From an uncultured Oscillospiraceae bacterium (lineage in GTDB: Bacteria; Bacillota; Clostridia; Oscillospirales; Oscillospiraceae): 42,739 nt of DNA. The stretch covers positions 1 through 42,739 of the forward strand of contig CATKZW010000028.1 of assembly GCA_949841465.1 (NCBI GenBank). Reading direction: 5' to 3'. Both the position numbers and the translations under genes were made by a program. The notes under the pieces are model-generated. The model was not told the origin of the DNA. It searched no databases and saw nothing but the letters and a program-made list of their open reading frames with translations. Of the stretch, positions 1-9,626 are shown piece by piece; the first letter of the stretch is position 1; every line of letters begins with the position of its first letter.

Positions 1-24
1 CGGGCCGCCCTCTGCGGCGGCCCG
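1..24. terminator. GC-rich hairpin at window edge
   Basis: A perfect 9-bp inverted repeat (1-9 pairing with 16-24, loop 10-15) sits 27 bp before the first gene. No U-run follows on the plus strand, so it is either an intercistronic hairpin or the remains of a terminator for a gene outside the window. The adjacent AAGGAG at about 40-45 is the ribosome binding site of the next gene. Confidence 0.4.
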
Positions 25-51
25 AGACGCCTGGGCAGAAAGGAGCAGACT

Positions 52-705
52 ATGAAGCTGCGCATTGATTCCCCCATCATCCAAGTGGGCATTAAAATCA
101 CCAACCTTCTGATTTTGAACCTCTACTGGGTCATTGGCTGCCTGCCCCTGGTTACGATTGGGGCCTCTACCGCCGCTGCCTTTTCTGTCACTTTGAAAAT
201 GACGGAGGACCGGGAGGAGCTCGGTATGACCCGGTCGTTCTGGTCCGCCTATGTCCAGAACCTGAAACACGGTGTCCCTCTGTCCCTTGTCCTCCTGGTG
301 GGTATTTACGCTATTTGGATCAACTGGCAGTGCTTTGACAAGCTGGAGGGTAATCCTATCATTTTCCTGCTGATGGCCGTGATGATGGTGCTGCTGCTCA
401 CCATTCATTTTCTCTTTATCTTTCCGCTGGAGGCGCGGTATCAGAACAGCCTCCTTGCCGCGCTAACCAACGCGCGGAACATCTTTATCCGCTACATTGG
501 CCGCTCTATGGGCCTGATCGGCATCCTGTTCCTGCAATTTCTCTTTTTCACGCAGGTGAATATCGTTTTGATCTTCATCGGCTTTTTCTGTATGCCTATC
601 CTGATGATCTATACCGCCAGCCAGGTTGCTATGCCTATCTTTCGTAAGGTGGAGAAAACCGGCGGTGCGCCGGAGGAATTCGAGATCACTAGCGATCTAT
701 ATTGA
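52..705 (+). CDS. YesL/DUF624 family membrane protein
   Basis: This 217-residue integral membrane protein has about five hydrophobic segments, at roughly residues 12-48, 75-92, 102-126 and 152-188 (the last long enough for two). The N-terminal signature GCLPLVTIGAST (29-40) is typical of the YesL/DUF624 family. Such proteins are usually encoded beside carbohydrate ABC transporters and glycosidases in Firmicutes, and their biochemical role is not established. The start ATG has a good AAGGAG 7 bp upstream. The gene is followed after 21 bp by the GH2 gene on the same strand, so the two are probably co-transcribed. The upstream operon, likely a sugar transporter, lies outside the window. Family call is confident; function is not known. 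Confidence 0.85.
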   Translation: MKLRIDSPIIQVGIKITNLLILNLYWVIGCLPLVTIGASTAAAFSVTLKMTEDREELGMTRSFWSAYVQNLKHGVPLSLVLLVGIYAIWINWQCFDKLEGNPIIFLLMAVMMVLLLTIHFLFIFPLEARYQNSLLAALTNARNIFIRYIGRSMGLIGILFLQFLFFTQVNIVLIFIGFFCMPILMIYTASQVAMPIFRKVEKTGGAPEEFEITSDLY

Positions 706-726
706 GAAGGAAGCAGGGAAGACACA

Positions 727-2460
727 ATGGATATAAATTGCAGGGAGAACCTGGCGACTGCCCAGAGCATGATTTTTATGGGTGGCAGACCCCAGGAATC
801 TTTAAACGGACTGTGGCACTACTGCGTGGACTGGTACAATACCTGTCTGCGGAATGACTGGTACAAAGAAATTCAAACCGATGAACTTGGAAATACGCTT
901 CCCCTGGACTATTCTTTTGATGAATGGCCGGTTATCCAGCTCCCCGTATGCTGGAACCTGTTCCGGGAGGATTTGAAATATTATGATTCCTCGATGGTGT
1001 TTACCAGAAAGTTTTATTACAAAAGCCATCAGGGAAACACGTTTCTCCGCATAGGCGCGGCGAATTACATCTGCCATGTTTTCTTGAATCAGACGTACAT
1101 TGGGACACATGAGGGCAGTTCTACGCCGTTTTTTCTGGACATTACTTCCGCTTTGATTGAGGGAGAGAACCGAATCCTGCTGGTGGTGGACGCGTCCCGA
1201 AGGCCAGACGGCGTTCCAATGGATAACACAGACTGGTTCCCCTATGGCGGGCTGTACCGGGATATCTCCCTTGTGCGGCTTCCAGAGATTTATATCAAAG
1301 ATTTTCGTATTTGTCTGAACCCGGATGGCTCCTATCAAAATATTTTGGCGGAGATGTGCCTTTCAGAACAGGTTTCCGGCACGGCGCGGCTGACAATTTC
1401 GGAAATGGGCATTGAGAAGGAGATCCTTATTCAGGAAGGGCATGGGCAGCTGCTGTTTCGGGCTGACCCCGAGCTTTGGTCGCCCGAGAATCCAAAGCTG
1501 TATGAGATTAAGGCGTCTTTTCAAGAGGATGCTGTCCAGGATCGTGTAGGTTTCCGAATGATCGAGGTGCGGGGCAAGGACATTTTTCTCAATGGAAAAG
1601 CATTGTTCCTCCGGGGCGTCAGCTGTCATGAGGAGAGCGTTTTCAATGGAAAAGCGCTGACGGATGAGGAACGGCTGGAGAACATCCGCATTGCAAAGGA
1701 ACTGGGCTGTAACTTTATGCGTCTGGCCCACTATCCCCACAACGAGCGGATGGCGGAGTTGGCGGATGAGGCCGGTCTGCTGCTCTGGGAGGAGATCCCG
1801 GTGTATTGGTCGATCCAGTTTGAGAAGCCGGAAGTATATGCGAATGCGGAAAATCAGTTGACTGAGCTGGTAAAACGGGACTGGAATCGGGCGTCTGTCA
1901 TCATCTGGTCTGTGGGGAACGAGAACTTGGATACAGAGGAACGTTTGACTTTTATGAGCAGGCTGGCGAACTGTGCGCACAAAATTGACCCGACGCGGAT
2001 GGTATCAGCGGCCTGCCTTGTTTCTGCTGAAAATAAAATCGCTGATCGGCTGGCAGATTATCTTGATATCATCGGCATCAACGAATATCTGGGTTGGTAT
2101 GAGCCGGATTTTGCCAAGCTGCCTGCACTGTTCCAAAACAGTGCGCCCATAAAACCAGTCATTATCACAGAGTTTGGCGCGGATGCCCTGTATGGACATC
2201 ATGGTACGGTCAATGAAAAAGGCACGGAAGAGTGTCAGGCGTATATCTACCAGCGTCAGGTGGAAACGATCACCAAAATCGATTACATCAAAGGCATGAC
2301 GCCCTGGATACTCTATGACTTCCGTTGCCCCAGGCGGACTGCCCTGGTTCAGGATTACTACAACCGAAAAGGATTGCTCACACCAGACAAAACACATCGC
2401 AAAATGGCGTTTCACGTGCTGCAGGAGTTTTATAACCGTATTGCAGGTTTATCAAATTAG
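727..2460 (+). CDS. GH2 beta-glucuronidase
   Basis: This 577-residue glycoside hydrolase family 2 enzyme has the expected order: N-terminal jelly-roll sugar-binding domain (about 20-185), Ig-like domain (about 190-280) and C-terminal TIM barrel (about 285-577). The acid/base glutamate is E399 in WSVGNE and the nucleophile is E482 in ITEFGAD. Near the C-terminus, N546-R-K548-G matches the N-x-K motif that binds the glucuronate carboxylate in bacterial beta-glucuronidases, which argues for GUS rather than beta-galactosidase. The long N-terminal-domain loop type of GUS is not obvious, so this is probably a compact (no-loop or mini-loop) enzyme. It has no signal peptide, so it acts in the cytoplasm on imported glucuronides or oligosaccharides. 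It lies in a run with yesL and the GH42 gene. Confidence 0.88.
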   Translation: MDINCRENLATAQSMIFMGGRPQESLNGLWHYCVDWYNTCLRNDWYKEIQTDELGNTLPLDYSFDEWPVIQLPVCWNLFREDLKYYDSSMVFTRKFYYKSHQGNTFLRIGAANYICHVFLNQTYIGTHEGSSTPFFLDITSALIEGENRILLVVDASRRPDGVPMDNTDWFPYGGLYRDISLVRLPEIYIKDFRICLNPDGSYQNILAEMCLSEQVSGTARLTISEMGIEKEILIQEGHGQLLFRADPELWSPENPKLYEIKASFQEDAVQDRVGFRMIEVRGKDIFLNGKALFLRGVSCHEESVFNGKALTDEERLENIRIAKELGCNFMRLAHYPHNERMAELADEAGLLLWEEIPVYWSIQFEKPEVYANAENQLTELVKRDWNRASVIIWSVGNENLDTEERLTFMSRLANCAHKIDPTRMVSAACLVSAENKIADRLADYLDIIGINEYLGWYEPDFAKLPALFQNSAPIKPVIITEFGADALYGHHGTVNEKGTEECQAYIYQRQVETITKIDYIKGMTPWILYDFRCPRRTALVQDYYNRKGLLTPDKTHRKMAFHVLQEFYNRIAGLSN

Positions 2461-2478
2461 TAGTGGAAGGGCTTTGCT

Positions 2479-4440
2479 ATGATACGAATTGGAATCGACT
2501 ACTATCCCGAACACTGGGAGCGTTCCATGTGGGAGGAAGACGCTGCCCGCATGGCGGCTCTCGGGACCCATGTGGTGCGTATTGGGGAGTTCGCTTGGAG
2601 CCGTATGGAACCCCGGGACGGGGAGTTTCACTTTGACTGGTTGGACGATGCCATTGAAGTGCTTTCCAGTCATAATATGAAGATTATTTTGGGTACGCCC
2701 ACCTGCTGTCCGCCCATGTGGCTGTACCAGGCCCATCCGGATACGCTGCGCTGGGAACGTGACGGAAAACCCACCGATACCGGCATCCGGGGCCACCGCT
2801 GCCTGACCAGCCCTACCTTCCGAAAGTATGCTGGCCGGATCGTGGGGGAGATGGCGAGGCGCTACGCTGGGAAGCCAGAGATTTTCGCTTGGCAGTTGGA
2901 CAACGAACTGGACAGCAATCAATGTACCTGTCCCGCCTGCCGCGCGGCGTTTCGGAGTTGGCTGAAGGAAAAATACGGCACTCTGGATGTCCTGAATAAA
3001 GCCTGGGGAAACGAGGTCTGGAGTGGCGAAATCAGTGACTGGGAGCAGATTCAGCCTTTGCTGGGAAGAGGCAACTGTCCCAACTGGTATAATCCGGCCT
3101 GGCTGTTGGACTATGAGCGGTTCTGCGCCCAGTCCACTGCGGATTTCGTCCAGTTTCAGTGTGATATGATTCGGAGCTTTGACCCCCAGGCCGTCATCAC
3201 CACCAACGCCTGCTTCCCTCAACATATGCCAGACTTCCACAGGGAGTTTGCCCCGCTGGATGTGGCCTCCTATGACAACTATCCACCCATCCTGCTGCCG
3301 GAGGATCCGGAGGAACCCTATTCCAACGCCTTCGCCCTGGATTTTGTCCGGGGCTTCAAACGGAAAAACTTCTGGATCATGGAGCAGCTGGGCGGTCCCA
3401 TGGGCTGCTGGGCCCCCATCTCCCCAGCTATGGAGCCGGGGATGCTGGAGGGGTATGCCCTCCAGGCTGTGGCCCACGGCGCGGATCTGCTCAGCTTCTT
3501 CCGCTGGCGCACCTCCCGCACCGGGGCGGAGATGTTTTGCCACGGCCTGCTGGATCACAACAACGTGCCCAACCGCCGTCTGAAGGAGCTGGAGCAGCTG
3601 TGCCGACGGTTGGAAAAGCTGCCGGGTTTGGGAGACACCACGGTACATAGCCAAGTGGCCATGCTTTACTCTGCGGATCAGGAGTTCGCGCTGAAAAACC
3701 AGGAACAGTCCAAGGGGTTTGCTTACTGGACACAGCTGCGGCGGTTCCACGATGCCTGCATGAACCTTGGGGTGGATCTGGACGTCATCGAGGAGCACGC
3801 CTCCCTGGAAGGCTACAAGGTGGTGATTGTTCCTACCCACTTCATCACTGAACCAGAGGTGGTGGCCCGCCTGGAGGACTTCGCAGGAAAAGGCGGCGCG
3901 GTGGTGGTCACCTGCCGCAGCGGCGTGAAGGACAAAAACGGCAACTGCATCTTAGGCCAGGAGCTGCCCACCCTGTTCCGGAATCTGTGCGGTTGCCATG
4001 TGACGGAATACGACGCCATCGGCCCCGCTGTCCAGAATTTAGTGGTGGAGCGGGGCGGTGATTACAAGATCACAGGCTGGTGCGACCTGATCGAGCCGGA
4101 CACCGCCCAGGTGCTGGCTCGGTACCAGGGGCGGTTCTACGGCGGCACTCCGGCCATCACCAAGAATCAGTTCGGAGCGGGCACCGCCTATTACGTGGGT
4201 ACCATCGGGGAACGAGCCATGTACCGCACCCTGCTGATTGAGATATTCCGGGGGAACGACATCCCCCATATGCTTTTGCCCCAGGGGGTGGAGTCGTCCA
4301 GCCGTGTTGGGGAAGATGGCCGCTACCAATTCTTTTTCAACAATACGGTTCACGGACAGAATCTCCGGCTGGATGGGCAGAAGGTTCATTTGCAGCCCTT
4401 TGAAATGAGAATCCTGACGCCGCAGGGAACATGGGCATAA
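2479..4440 (+). CDS. GH42 beta-galactosidase
   Basis: This 653-residue cytoplasmic protein has full GH42 length. The N-terminal TIM barrel starts with the family signature GIDYYPEHW (5-13). The acid/base is E143 in QLDNELDS and the nucleophile is E302 in FWIMEQLGGP. C108, C149, C151 and C154 match the four-cysteine zinc site of the Thermus A4 GH42 enzyme. A glutamine-amidotransferase-like trimerisation domain follows (about 390-590), then a short beta domain. It begins 18 bp after the GH2 gene and probably shares its mRNA. GH42 enzymes release terminal beta-galactose from short oligosaccharides, and some members act on alpha-L-arabinosides. The substrate cannot be fixed from sequence alone. 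Confidence 0.92.
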   Translation: MIRIGIDYYPEHWERSMWEEDAARMAALGTHVVRIGEFAWSRMEPRDGEFHFDWLDDAIEVLSSHNMKIILGTPTCCPPMWLYQAHPDTLRWERDGKPTDTGIRGHRCLTSPTFRKYAGRIVGEMARRYAGKPEIFAWQLDNELDSNQCTCPACRAAFRSWLKEKYGTLDVLNKAWGNEVWSGEISDWEQIQPLLGRGNCPNWYNPAWLLDYERFCAQSTADFVQFQCDMIRSFDPQAVITTNACFPQHMPDFHREFAPLDVASYDNYPPILLPEDPEEPYSNAFALDFVRGFKRKNFWIMEQLGGPMGCWAPISPAMEPGMLEGYALQAVAHGADLLSFFRWRTSRTGAEMFCHGLLDHNNVPNRRLKELEQLCRRLEKLPGLGDTTVHSQVAMLYSADQEFALKNQEQSKGFAYWTQLRRFHDACMNLGVDLDVIEEHASLEGYKVVIVPTHFITEPEVVARLEDFAGKGGAVVVTCRSGVKDKNGNCILGQELPTLFRNLCGCHVTEYDAIGPAVQNLVVERGGDYKITGWCDLIEPDTAQVLARYQGRFYGGTPAITKNQFGAGTAYYVGTIGERAMYRTLLIEIFRGNDIPHMLLPQGVESSSRVGEDGRYQFFFNNTVHGQNLRLDGQKVHLQPFEMRILTPQGTWA

Positions 4441-4463
4441 TAAGTCGTTTAGGGTGAAAGGGA

Positions 4464-4492
4464 TTGACGCGAACTGAAAATATCCGTATAAT
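4464..4492 (+). promoter_or_regulatory. Near-consensus sigma-A promoter for the LacI regulator gene
   Basis: TTGACG (4464-4469) and TATAAT (4487-4492) are separated by exactly 17 bp. They lie in the 106-bp gap between the GH42 gene and the LacI-family gene. The sequence just downstream (around 4502-4512) has an imperfect ACGT-centred half palindrome that could be a LacI-type operator. That part is weak, and autoregulation is only inferred. Confidence 0.75.
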
Positions 4493-4546
4493 CGGGCTGT
4501 GGAATACGTTTAATCACTGATTCGATGATACGAGGGGGTAGGCGCT

Positions 4547-5551
4547 GTGGTGACCATCAAAACCATCGCGGAAAAATGCGGGCTGTCCGTAGCGGCGGTA
4601 TCGAAAGCGCTGAATGACAAGCCGGGGATCAGCCCCGAGCGGGCGGAGTTTGTGAAAAAAACAGCCCGTGAACTGGGGTATTATCCCAATGCGGCGGCTC
4701 AGATATTGAAAACCAACCGCAGCCATAACATTGGCATTCTGTTCCAGAACAAATTGGCCCATGAGTTTTTCTCCATCATCCTGGAGGCGATCCGGGACAC
4801 CATGGAGACCCACGGCTATGATATTACCCTGCTAAGCTGCCACCATGAGGAGGGCTTTTACGAGCACGCCAAGTACCGGCAGTGCGACGGCGTTATCATC
4901 GTCCAGGCCGTGTGGGACTGGGACAATGTCCAGCGTTTGGTGGAAGGGGATATCCCGGTGGTGTCCATTGACCGTATTTATCACGGGCGGACCGCCGTGG
5001 TCAGCGACAACGTGGGCAGCATGGAAGAAATTATACGTTATCTTCGCGGGATGGGGCATACCCGCCTTGCCTTCATCCATGGCGAGGACGGCGATGTGAC
5101 CCGTCAGCGGCTGGCCGGGTTTTATCGGGGCTGCCGGGATGATGGCATAGATGTGCCCGACGAGTATGTGATCCCGGCCCGGTACCATGAGCCCAGGGAT
5201 TCCGGTCAGGCCGTGCAGCGGCTGATGGCGCTGAAAACGCCGCCCAGCTGTATCCTGTTCCCCGACGATATGTGCTACCTGGGCGGGCTGACGGCGCTGG
5301 AAAAGATGAAATTATCTGTCCCGGAGGACGTGAGCTGCTTCGGCTATGACGGCATCCATCTGGCCAGCATCCTGCGGCCCAGCCTGTCCACCTACCGGCA
5401 GAACGCCGCTGGTCTGGGAAAAGCGGCGGCAGAAGAGCTTCTCAGCGCCATTGAGCGCCCTAAATTTTACGTTCCCCAAATTATAACTGTGACTGGAAAT
5501 GTCCAGCCGGGTGGAACAGTAAAAGACTTGACAGCGGAGGATTCCTGCTGA
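4547..5551 (+). CDS. LacI/GalR-family transcriptional regulator
   Basis: This 334-residue protein has an N-terminal LacI helix-turn-helix (about residues 2-55; TIKTIAEKCGLSVAAVSKAL recognition region) with the hinge YYPNAAAQIL. A periplasmic-binding-protein-like effector domain follows, starting near NIGILFQNK and carrying ligand-site style segments such as VSIDRIY and FPDDMCYLGG. The start is one of two consecutive GTG codons (4547 or 4550) behind GGGGG at about 4534-4538. It has its own promoter and is followed 27 bp later by the GH31 gene, so it probably controls this glycosidase cluster in response to a sugar released by it. The inducer is unknown. Confidence 0.9.
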   Translation: MVTIKTIAEKCGLSVAAVSKALNDKPGISPERAEFVKKTARELGYYPNAAAQILKTNRSHNIGILFQNKLAHEFFSIILEAIRDTMETHGYDITLLSCHHEEGFYEHAKYRQCDGVIIVQAVWDWDNVQRLVEGDIPVVSIDRIYHGRTAVVSDNVGSMEEIIRYLRGMGHTRLAFIHGEDGDVTRQRLAGFYRGCRDDGIDVPDEYVIPARYHEPRDSGQAVQRLMALKTPPSCILFPDDMCYLGGLTALEKMKLSVPEDVSCFGYDGIHLASILRPSLSTYRQNAAGLGKAAAEELLSAIERPKFYVPQIITVTGNVQPGGTVKDLTAEDSC

Positions 5552-5578
5552 TCTCTGCTTTATGATAGGAGAATCACG

Positions 5579-7600
5579 ATGAAATTTATAAAAGACAATT
5601 CCGCTCTGGTGTGCTTCCACGAGGGGGAGCAGCTGCGCATCGAGCCCTGGGGCAAGGATTCCTTGCGGGTGCGCGCCACCATGCAGCGGTCATTTTCCGG
5701 GAACAACTGGGCGCTGACGGAACTGGCGGAGAATGGCCAGACCCAGATCGTCATTGAGGAAGTGGACCATTGGGTGGGGGACGGTACCATCGACAAGCGG
5801 GAGCATGCCACCATCGCCTATGGCCGCGTCAAGGCCACGGTGAACCACGCGGGCATCATTTCTTTTTTTAAAGACGATAAGCTGATCCTGCGGGAGTATT
5901 TCCGGGCCTATGACGGCACCATTTCCCGCCAGAGCCGCTGCCTGAAGATTTTCAGCCGGGAGTGGAAGGGCGTCATCGGCGGCAGTGAGTACGCTCTGAA
6001 CGTGAAATTTGAGGCCAATAAAGGCGAGAAGATCTTTGGCATGGGTCAGTATCAGGATGACTGCATGGACCGGAAGGGCTGTGTGTTGGAACTGGCCCAG
6101 CGCAACTCCCAGATCTCTGTTCCCTTCGCTGTGTCCTCCCTGGGCTACGGCTTTTTGTGGAACAACCCCGCCGTGGGCCGGGTGACCTTTGGCAACAACT
6201 ACACCGAGTGGGTGGCCCGGGCTACCAAGGAGATGGACTACTGGGTCACGGTGGCTGACACGCCCAAGGCCATCCTGGAGAATTATACCGCTGTCACCGG
6301 ACGGGCGGAGATGTTCCCCGAGGACCTGATGGGCCTGTGGCAGTGCAAACTGCGCTACCGCACCCAGGATGAGGTGCTCACCGTGGCCCGGCAGTACCAG
6401 AAGGAGGGCATCAAGATCGACCAGATCGTCATCGACTTCTTCCACTGGACCGTCCAGGGCGATTGGAAATTCGACAAGACCTACTGGCCCGACCCCAAGG
6501 CCATGGTGGAGGAGCTTCATGCTATGGGCATCAAGGTGATCGTGTCCGTGTGGCCATCGGTGGATCGCCGCTCCGAGAACTTCGGGCCTATGCTGGACCG
6601 CGGTCTGCTCATGCGCACCGAGCGGGGTGCCCTCCAGACCTACGACTACCAGGGGGACTGTGTGGAGATCGACGCCTTCAACCCCAAAGCCCGGAAGTAT
6701 GTGTGGGATGTGTGCAAGCGCAACTACTATGATCTGGGCATCGACGCCTTCTGGCTGGACAACTCCGAGCCGGACCTGGGCGTGTATGACTTCGAGCACT
6801 ACCGCTACTGCGACGGCCCCGCCCTGGCCCTCAGCAACCTGTATCCCCAGATGTTCAGCCGGGCTTTCTACGATGAGATGGTCAAAGAGGGGAAGCCTGT
6901 GGTGAATTTGCTGCGCTGCTGTTGGGCGGGCTCCCAGAAGTACGGCAACGTGGTGTGGTCCGGCGACGTGCCCAGTACCTTTGAGGCGTTTTACGACCAG
7001 CTCCAGTGCGGTCTGAATATGGGTCTGGCGGGTATCCCCTGGTGGACCACCGACATCGGCGGTTTCATGACCGACGATGTAAACGACCCGGATTTCCAGC
7101 AGCTTTTGATCCGTTGGTATCAGTTCGCGGTGTATTCTCCCGTTCTGCGGATGCACGGAGACCGGGGCCCATACAATATCCCCGCTCTGGATGATCGGGA
7201 TTGGGGCGGCGGCTATCTGCACACCGGCCAGCCCAACGAGCTGTGGAGCTACGGCGAAGACAATTACGCCATCATGAGAAAATACTACGATGTGCGCATC
7301 GCCATGCACGACTATATCAAGTCTCTGTATCAGGAGGCCCACGAGAACGGTTCCCCATTGCTGCGGGCCATGTTCTACGAGTTCCCGGAGGACGGTAAGT
7401 GCTGGGACATCCAGGATCAATATATGTTCGGTTCCAAGTATCTGGCCGCACCCGTTTTCCAGCTCAACCAGTTCAGCCGGGAGGTCTACCTGCCCTCCGG
7501 GCAGTGGAAGCTCACCTCCACCGACCGGGTGTTCCAGGGGGGGCAGACCGTCACCGTGGACGCGCCCATCGAGTATATGCCGGTGTTTGAGAGGATGTAG
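5579..7600 (+). CDS. GH31 alpha-xylosidase/alpha-glucosidase
   Basis: This 673-residue GH31 enzyme has an N-terminal galactose-mutarotase-like beta domain (about 1-230), a TIM barrel (about 245-590) and a C-terminal beta domain. The nucleophile is D394 in FWLDNSEPD and the acid/base is D463 in WSGDVPSTF; the WWTTDIGGF segment (488-496) is characteristic of the family. The W-x-D-x-x-EPD environment resembles alpha-xylosidase-like GH31 members more than starch alpha-glucosidases, but that substrate call is tentative. There is no signal peptide, so it is cytoplasmic. The ATG is preceded by AGGAG at 5568-5572. It is co-directional with the regulator upstream and the flavin-reductase gene 6 bp downstream, which suggests one transcript. 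Confidence 0.9.
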   Translation: MKFIKDNSALVCFHEGEQLRIEPWGKDSLRVRATMQRSFSGNNWALTELAENGQTQIVIEEVDHWVGDGTIDKREHATIAYGRVKATVNHAGIISFFKDDKLILREYFRAYDGTISRQSRCLKIFSREWKGVIGGSEYALNVKFEANKGEKIFGMGQYQDDCMDRKGCVLELAQRNSQISVPFAVSSLGYGFLWNNPAVGRVTFGNNYTEWVARATKEMDYWVTVADTPKAILENYTAVTGRAEMFPEDLMGLWQCKLRYRTQDEVLTVARQYQKEGIKIDQIVIDFFHWTVQGDWKFDKTYWPDPKAMVEELHAMGIKVIVSVWPSVDRRSENFGPMLDRGLLMRTERGALQTYDYQGDCVEIDAFNPKARKYVWDVCKRNYYDLGIDAFWLDNSEPDLGVYDFEHYRYCDGPALALSNLYPQMFSRAFYDEMVKEGKPVVNLLRCCWAGSQKYGNVVWSGDVPSTFEAFYDQLQCGLNMGLAGIPWWTTDIGGFMTDDVNDPDFQQLLIRWYQFAVYSPVLRMHGDRGPYNIPALDDRDWGGGYLHTGQPNELWSYGEDNYAIMRKYYDVRIAMHDYIKSLYQEAHENGSPLLRAMFYEFPEDGKCWDIQDQYMFGSKYLAAPVFQLNQFSREVYLPSGQWKLTSTDRVFQGGQTVTVDAPIEYMPVFERM

Positions 7601-7606
7601 AAACGT

Positions 7607-8251
7607 ATGAAAAAGGAATTTGACGCCTGCCCTTCCGTGATCGACGAGTCCAAGCTCTACGGGTTCTCTTGGATGGAGCACGTTATGGCGATTCCTTCCC
7701 CTCTTGTGGTTGTGACGACCTATAAGGCGAACGGTATGCCCAACGCGACCATGCAGTCCTGGTGCACATTTACCGGGGAAGAAGGGTATCACTGCATTTT
7801 TGCCAGCGTCCATAAAAGCGGGCATATGTATACCTCTTTGAAAGAACGCGGCTGTTGCGTGATTAACTTTCCGTCAAAAGATGCATTTATGAAATGCATG
7901 GCTACGATTGAACACAATGGCTTTGACCAGGATGAAATCACGGCGGCTGGGCTGACTGCCGAGCCTGCTGGAAAGATTGACGCGCCCAGAATCAGGGAGT
8001 GCTTCTTGAATCTGGAATGCGAATTGGAGTGGGAACGAGATCTGTCGGCAGACGGGGCACACGCGGCCATGTGCCTCAAAATCGTCAGTGTTCTGATGGA
8101 CGAAATGCATTTTGACGAAAAGGAAGTTGGGCGATATGGCGAGAGCGGATATCTTTATAATATCCATTCCCCGAGAAACCCTGAGACCGGAGATGTCAGT
8201 GAAACCTATGTGGGCGTGATTAAAAAATACGCCACATATGATGAACTATAG
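7607..8251 (+). CDS. Flavin reductase-like FMN-binding protein
   Basis: This 214-residue protein is of the flavin-reductase-like (FMN-binding split-barrel) family. The N-terminal region has IPSPLVVVTT and the NATMQSWCTFTG segment typical of the FMN-contacting strands. It starts 6 bp after the GH31 stop, with its ribosome binding site (GAGAGGATG) inside the end of that gene, so translation is probably coupled. Family members reduce flavin or use FMN for small-molecule reduction. A link to glycoside metabolism could be reduction or detoxification of aglycones, but that is speculative. A decayed paralogue lies downstream in two pieces (9627-9731 and 11239-11419), so this locus was once duplicated around the GH1 gene. 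Confidence 0.8.
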   Translation: MKKEFDACPSVIDESKLYGFSWMEHVMAIPSPLVVVTTYKANGMPNATMQSWCTFTGEEGYHCIFASVHKSGHMYTSLKERGCCVINFPSKDAFMKCMATIEHNGFDQDEITAAGLTAEPAGKIDAPRIRECFLNLECELEWERDLSADGAHAAMCLKIVSVLMDEMHFDEKEVGRYGESGYLYNIHSPRNPETGDVSETYVGVIKKYATYDEL

Positions 8252-8310
8252 AGCCCTTTATAGGGATATAGCGGAGATATATTGAATTTTTTGAGGTAAG
8301 GGTGAAAGCT

Positions 8311-9594
8311 ATGGAGTATTTCCCGAAAGACTTTCTCTGGGGTGCCGCTTCCGCGTCCTATCAGACTGAGGGCGGCGTAAAAGAAGATGGGCGGGGCGAG
8401 AGTGTCTGGGACACATTCTCCCATACTCCTTGTAAAGTTCGAAACAGCGACACCGGCGATGTAGCGGCGGACAGCTATCACCGCTGGCGGGAAGATGTGG
8501 CACTGGTGAAGGATATGGGCCTGGGGGCCTACCGCTTCTCCATCGCCTGGCCCCGCATCGCGCCCAACGGTGGCACTGATTGGAATCCCGCGGGCTTTGC
8601 CATGTACGACGGGCTGGTGGACGCTCTGCTGGAGGCGGGCGTCCAGCCCTGGGCGACCCTTTACCACTGGGATCTGCCTCAGGCGCTCCAGAACAAGGGC
8701 GGCTGGCAGAACGAGGACACCGCCCGGGCCTTCGGTGCCTATGCCAGGGAGGTAGCAGAGCACTTCAAAGGCCGGGTTACACACTGGTTTACCATCAACG
8801 AGCCCCAGTGCTTCATCGGCATGGGCTATGGCTCCGGAGAGCACGCGCCAGGGCTACGTCTGCGGCCGGAGGATCAGCTTTTATGCTGGAAGAATATGCT
8901 GTTGGGCCACACTTTGGCCATCCAGGCCCTGCGGGGGATAGACCCGTCCAATGTGGTGGGGCTGGCCTCCTGCGGCGGGGTGTGCTATCCGGCCTCTGAG
9001 CGGGCCGAGGACATAGAGGCCGCCCGCAAGAGGATGTTTGCCCGTCCAGAGGGCTTCGGCGGCTTTTCCCACCACGATCTGCTGGATCCCCTGTGTCTGG
9101 AGGACAACCCTGGAAAGCCGGATTTCATTGGACTGAACATCTACAACGGAATTGCCGTGCGGGCGGGGGAGAACGGCCCTGAGGATGTGCCTTACCCGAT
9201 GGGCGGGCCCCGCACCGCTTTTGGTTGGCCTGTCACGCCGGAGGCCCTGGAGTGGGGCCCCCGGTTTGTCTGGGAGCGGTACCATCTGCCCCTTTACATC
9301 AGCGAAAACGGCCTGTCCTGCCGGGACTGGGTGGCGCTGGACGGCAAGGTTCATGACCCAGGACGCATCGACTTCCTACACCGCTATTTGTTAGCCTTGT
9401 CCCGGGCTGTTGACGCCGGGGTTGACGTGCACGGCTATTTCCAGTGGGCACTGATCGACAACTTTGAGTGGGCGGAGGGCTACGACCAACGCTTCGGCCT
9501 GGTATATGTGGACTATGCCACAGGCAGACGAATTCCAAAAGACAGTGCGGAGTGGTATGCCGGGGTGGTAAAAAGCAGCGGCGGGGCACTGTAA
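8311..9594 (+). CDS. GH1 beta-glucosidase
   Basis: This is a full-length family 1 glycoside hydrolase (about 427 residues from this ATG; 430 from the GTG at 8302). The N-terminal signature FPKDFLWGAASASYQTEG is clear. Counting from the GTG start, the acid/base is E167 in TINEP and the nucleophile is E335 in YISENG. The subsite -1 tryptophan region W(A)LIDNFEWAEGY is intact. I prefer ATG 8311, with AAGGG at 8298-8302, because homologues usually begin close to the FPKDFLWG motif; GTG 8302 with GAGG at 8293-8296 is the alternative. There is no 6-phospho-sugar-type evidence strong enough to call a phospho-beta-glucosidase. It is cytoplasmic and the last enzyme of the plus-strand run; no terminator was found after it. 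Confidence 0.92.
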   Translation: MEYFPKDFLWGAASASYQTEGGVKEDGRGESVWDTFSHTPCKVRNSDTGDVAADSYHRWREDVALVKDMGLGAYRFSIAWPRIAPNGGTDWNPAGFAMYDGLVDALLEAGVQPWATLYHWDLPQALQNKGGWQNEDTARAFGAYAREVAEHFKGRVTHWFTINEPQCFIGMGYGSGEHAPGLRLRPEDQLLCWKNMLLGHTLAIQALRGIDPSNVVGLASCGGVCYPASERAEDIEAARKRMFARPEGFGGFSHHDLLDPLCLEDNPGKPDFIGLNIYNGIAVRAGENGPEDVPYPMGGPRTAFGWPVTPEALEWGPRFVWERYHLPLYISENGLSCRDWVALDGKVHDPGRIDFLHRYLLALSRAVDAGVDVHGYFQWALIDNFEWAEGYDQRFGLVYVDYATGRRIPKDSAEWYAGVVKSSGGAL

Positions 9595-9626
9595 GCACGC
9601 GGTATTTCACAAACTGGGAGGCATTC

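Noticed and set aside
2452-3840. A 462-residue minus-strand open frame
   Set aside because: It is the antisense shadow of the GH42 gene, which has intact catalytic residues.
5690-7825. A 711-residue open frame on the minus strand
   Set aside because: It is the antisense shadow of the GH31 gene. It has low-complexity histidine/valine composition and no ribosome binding site, while the plus-strand frame has all the catalytic motifs.
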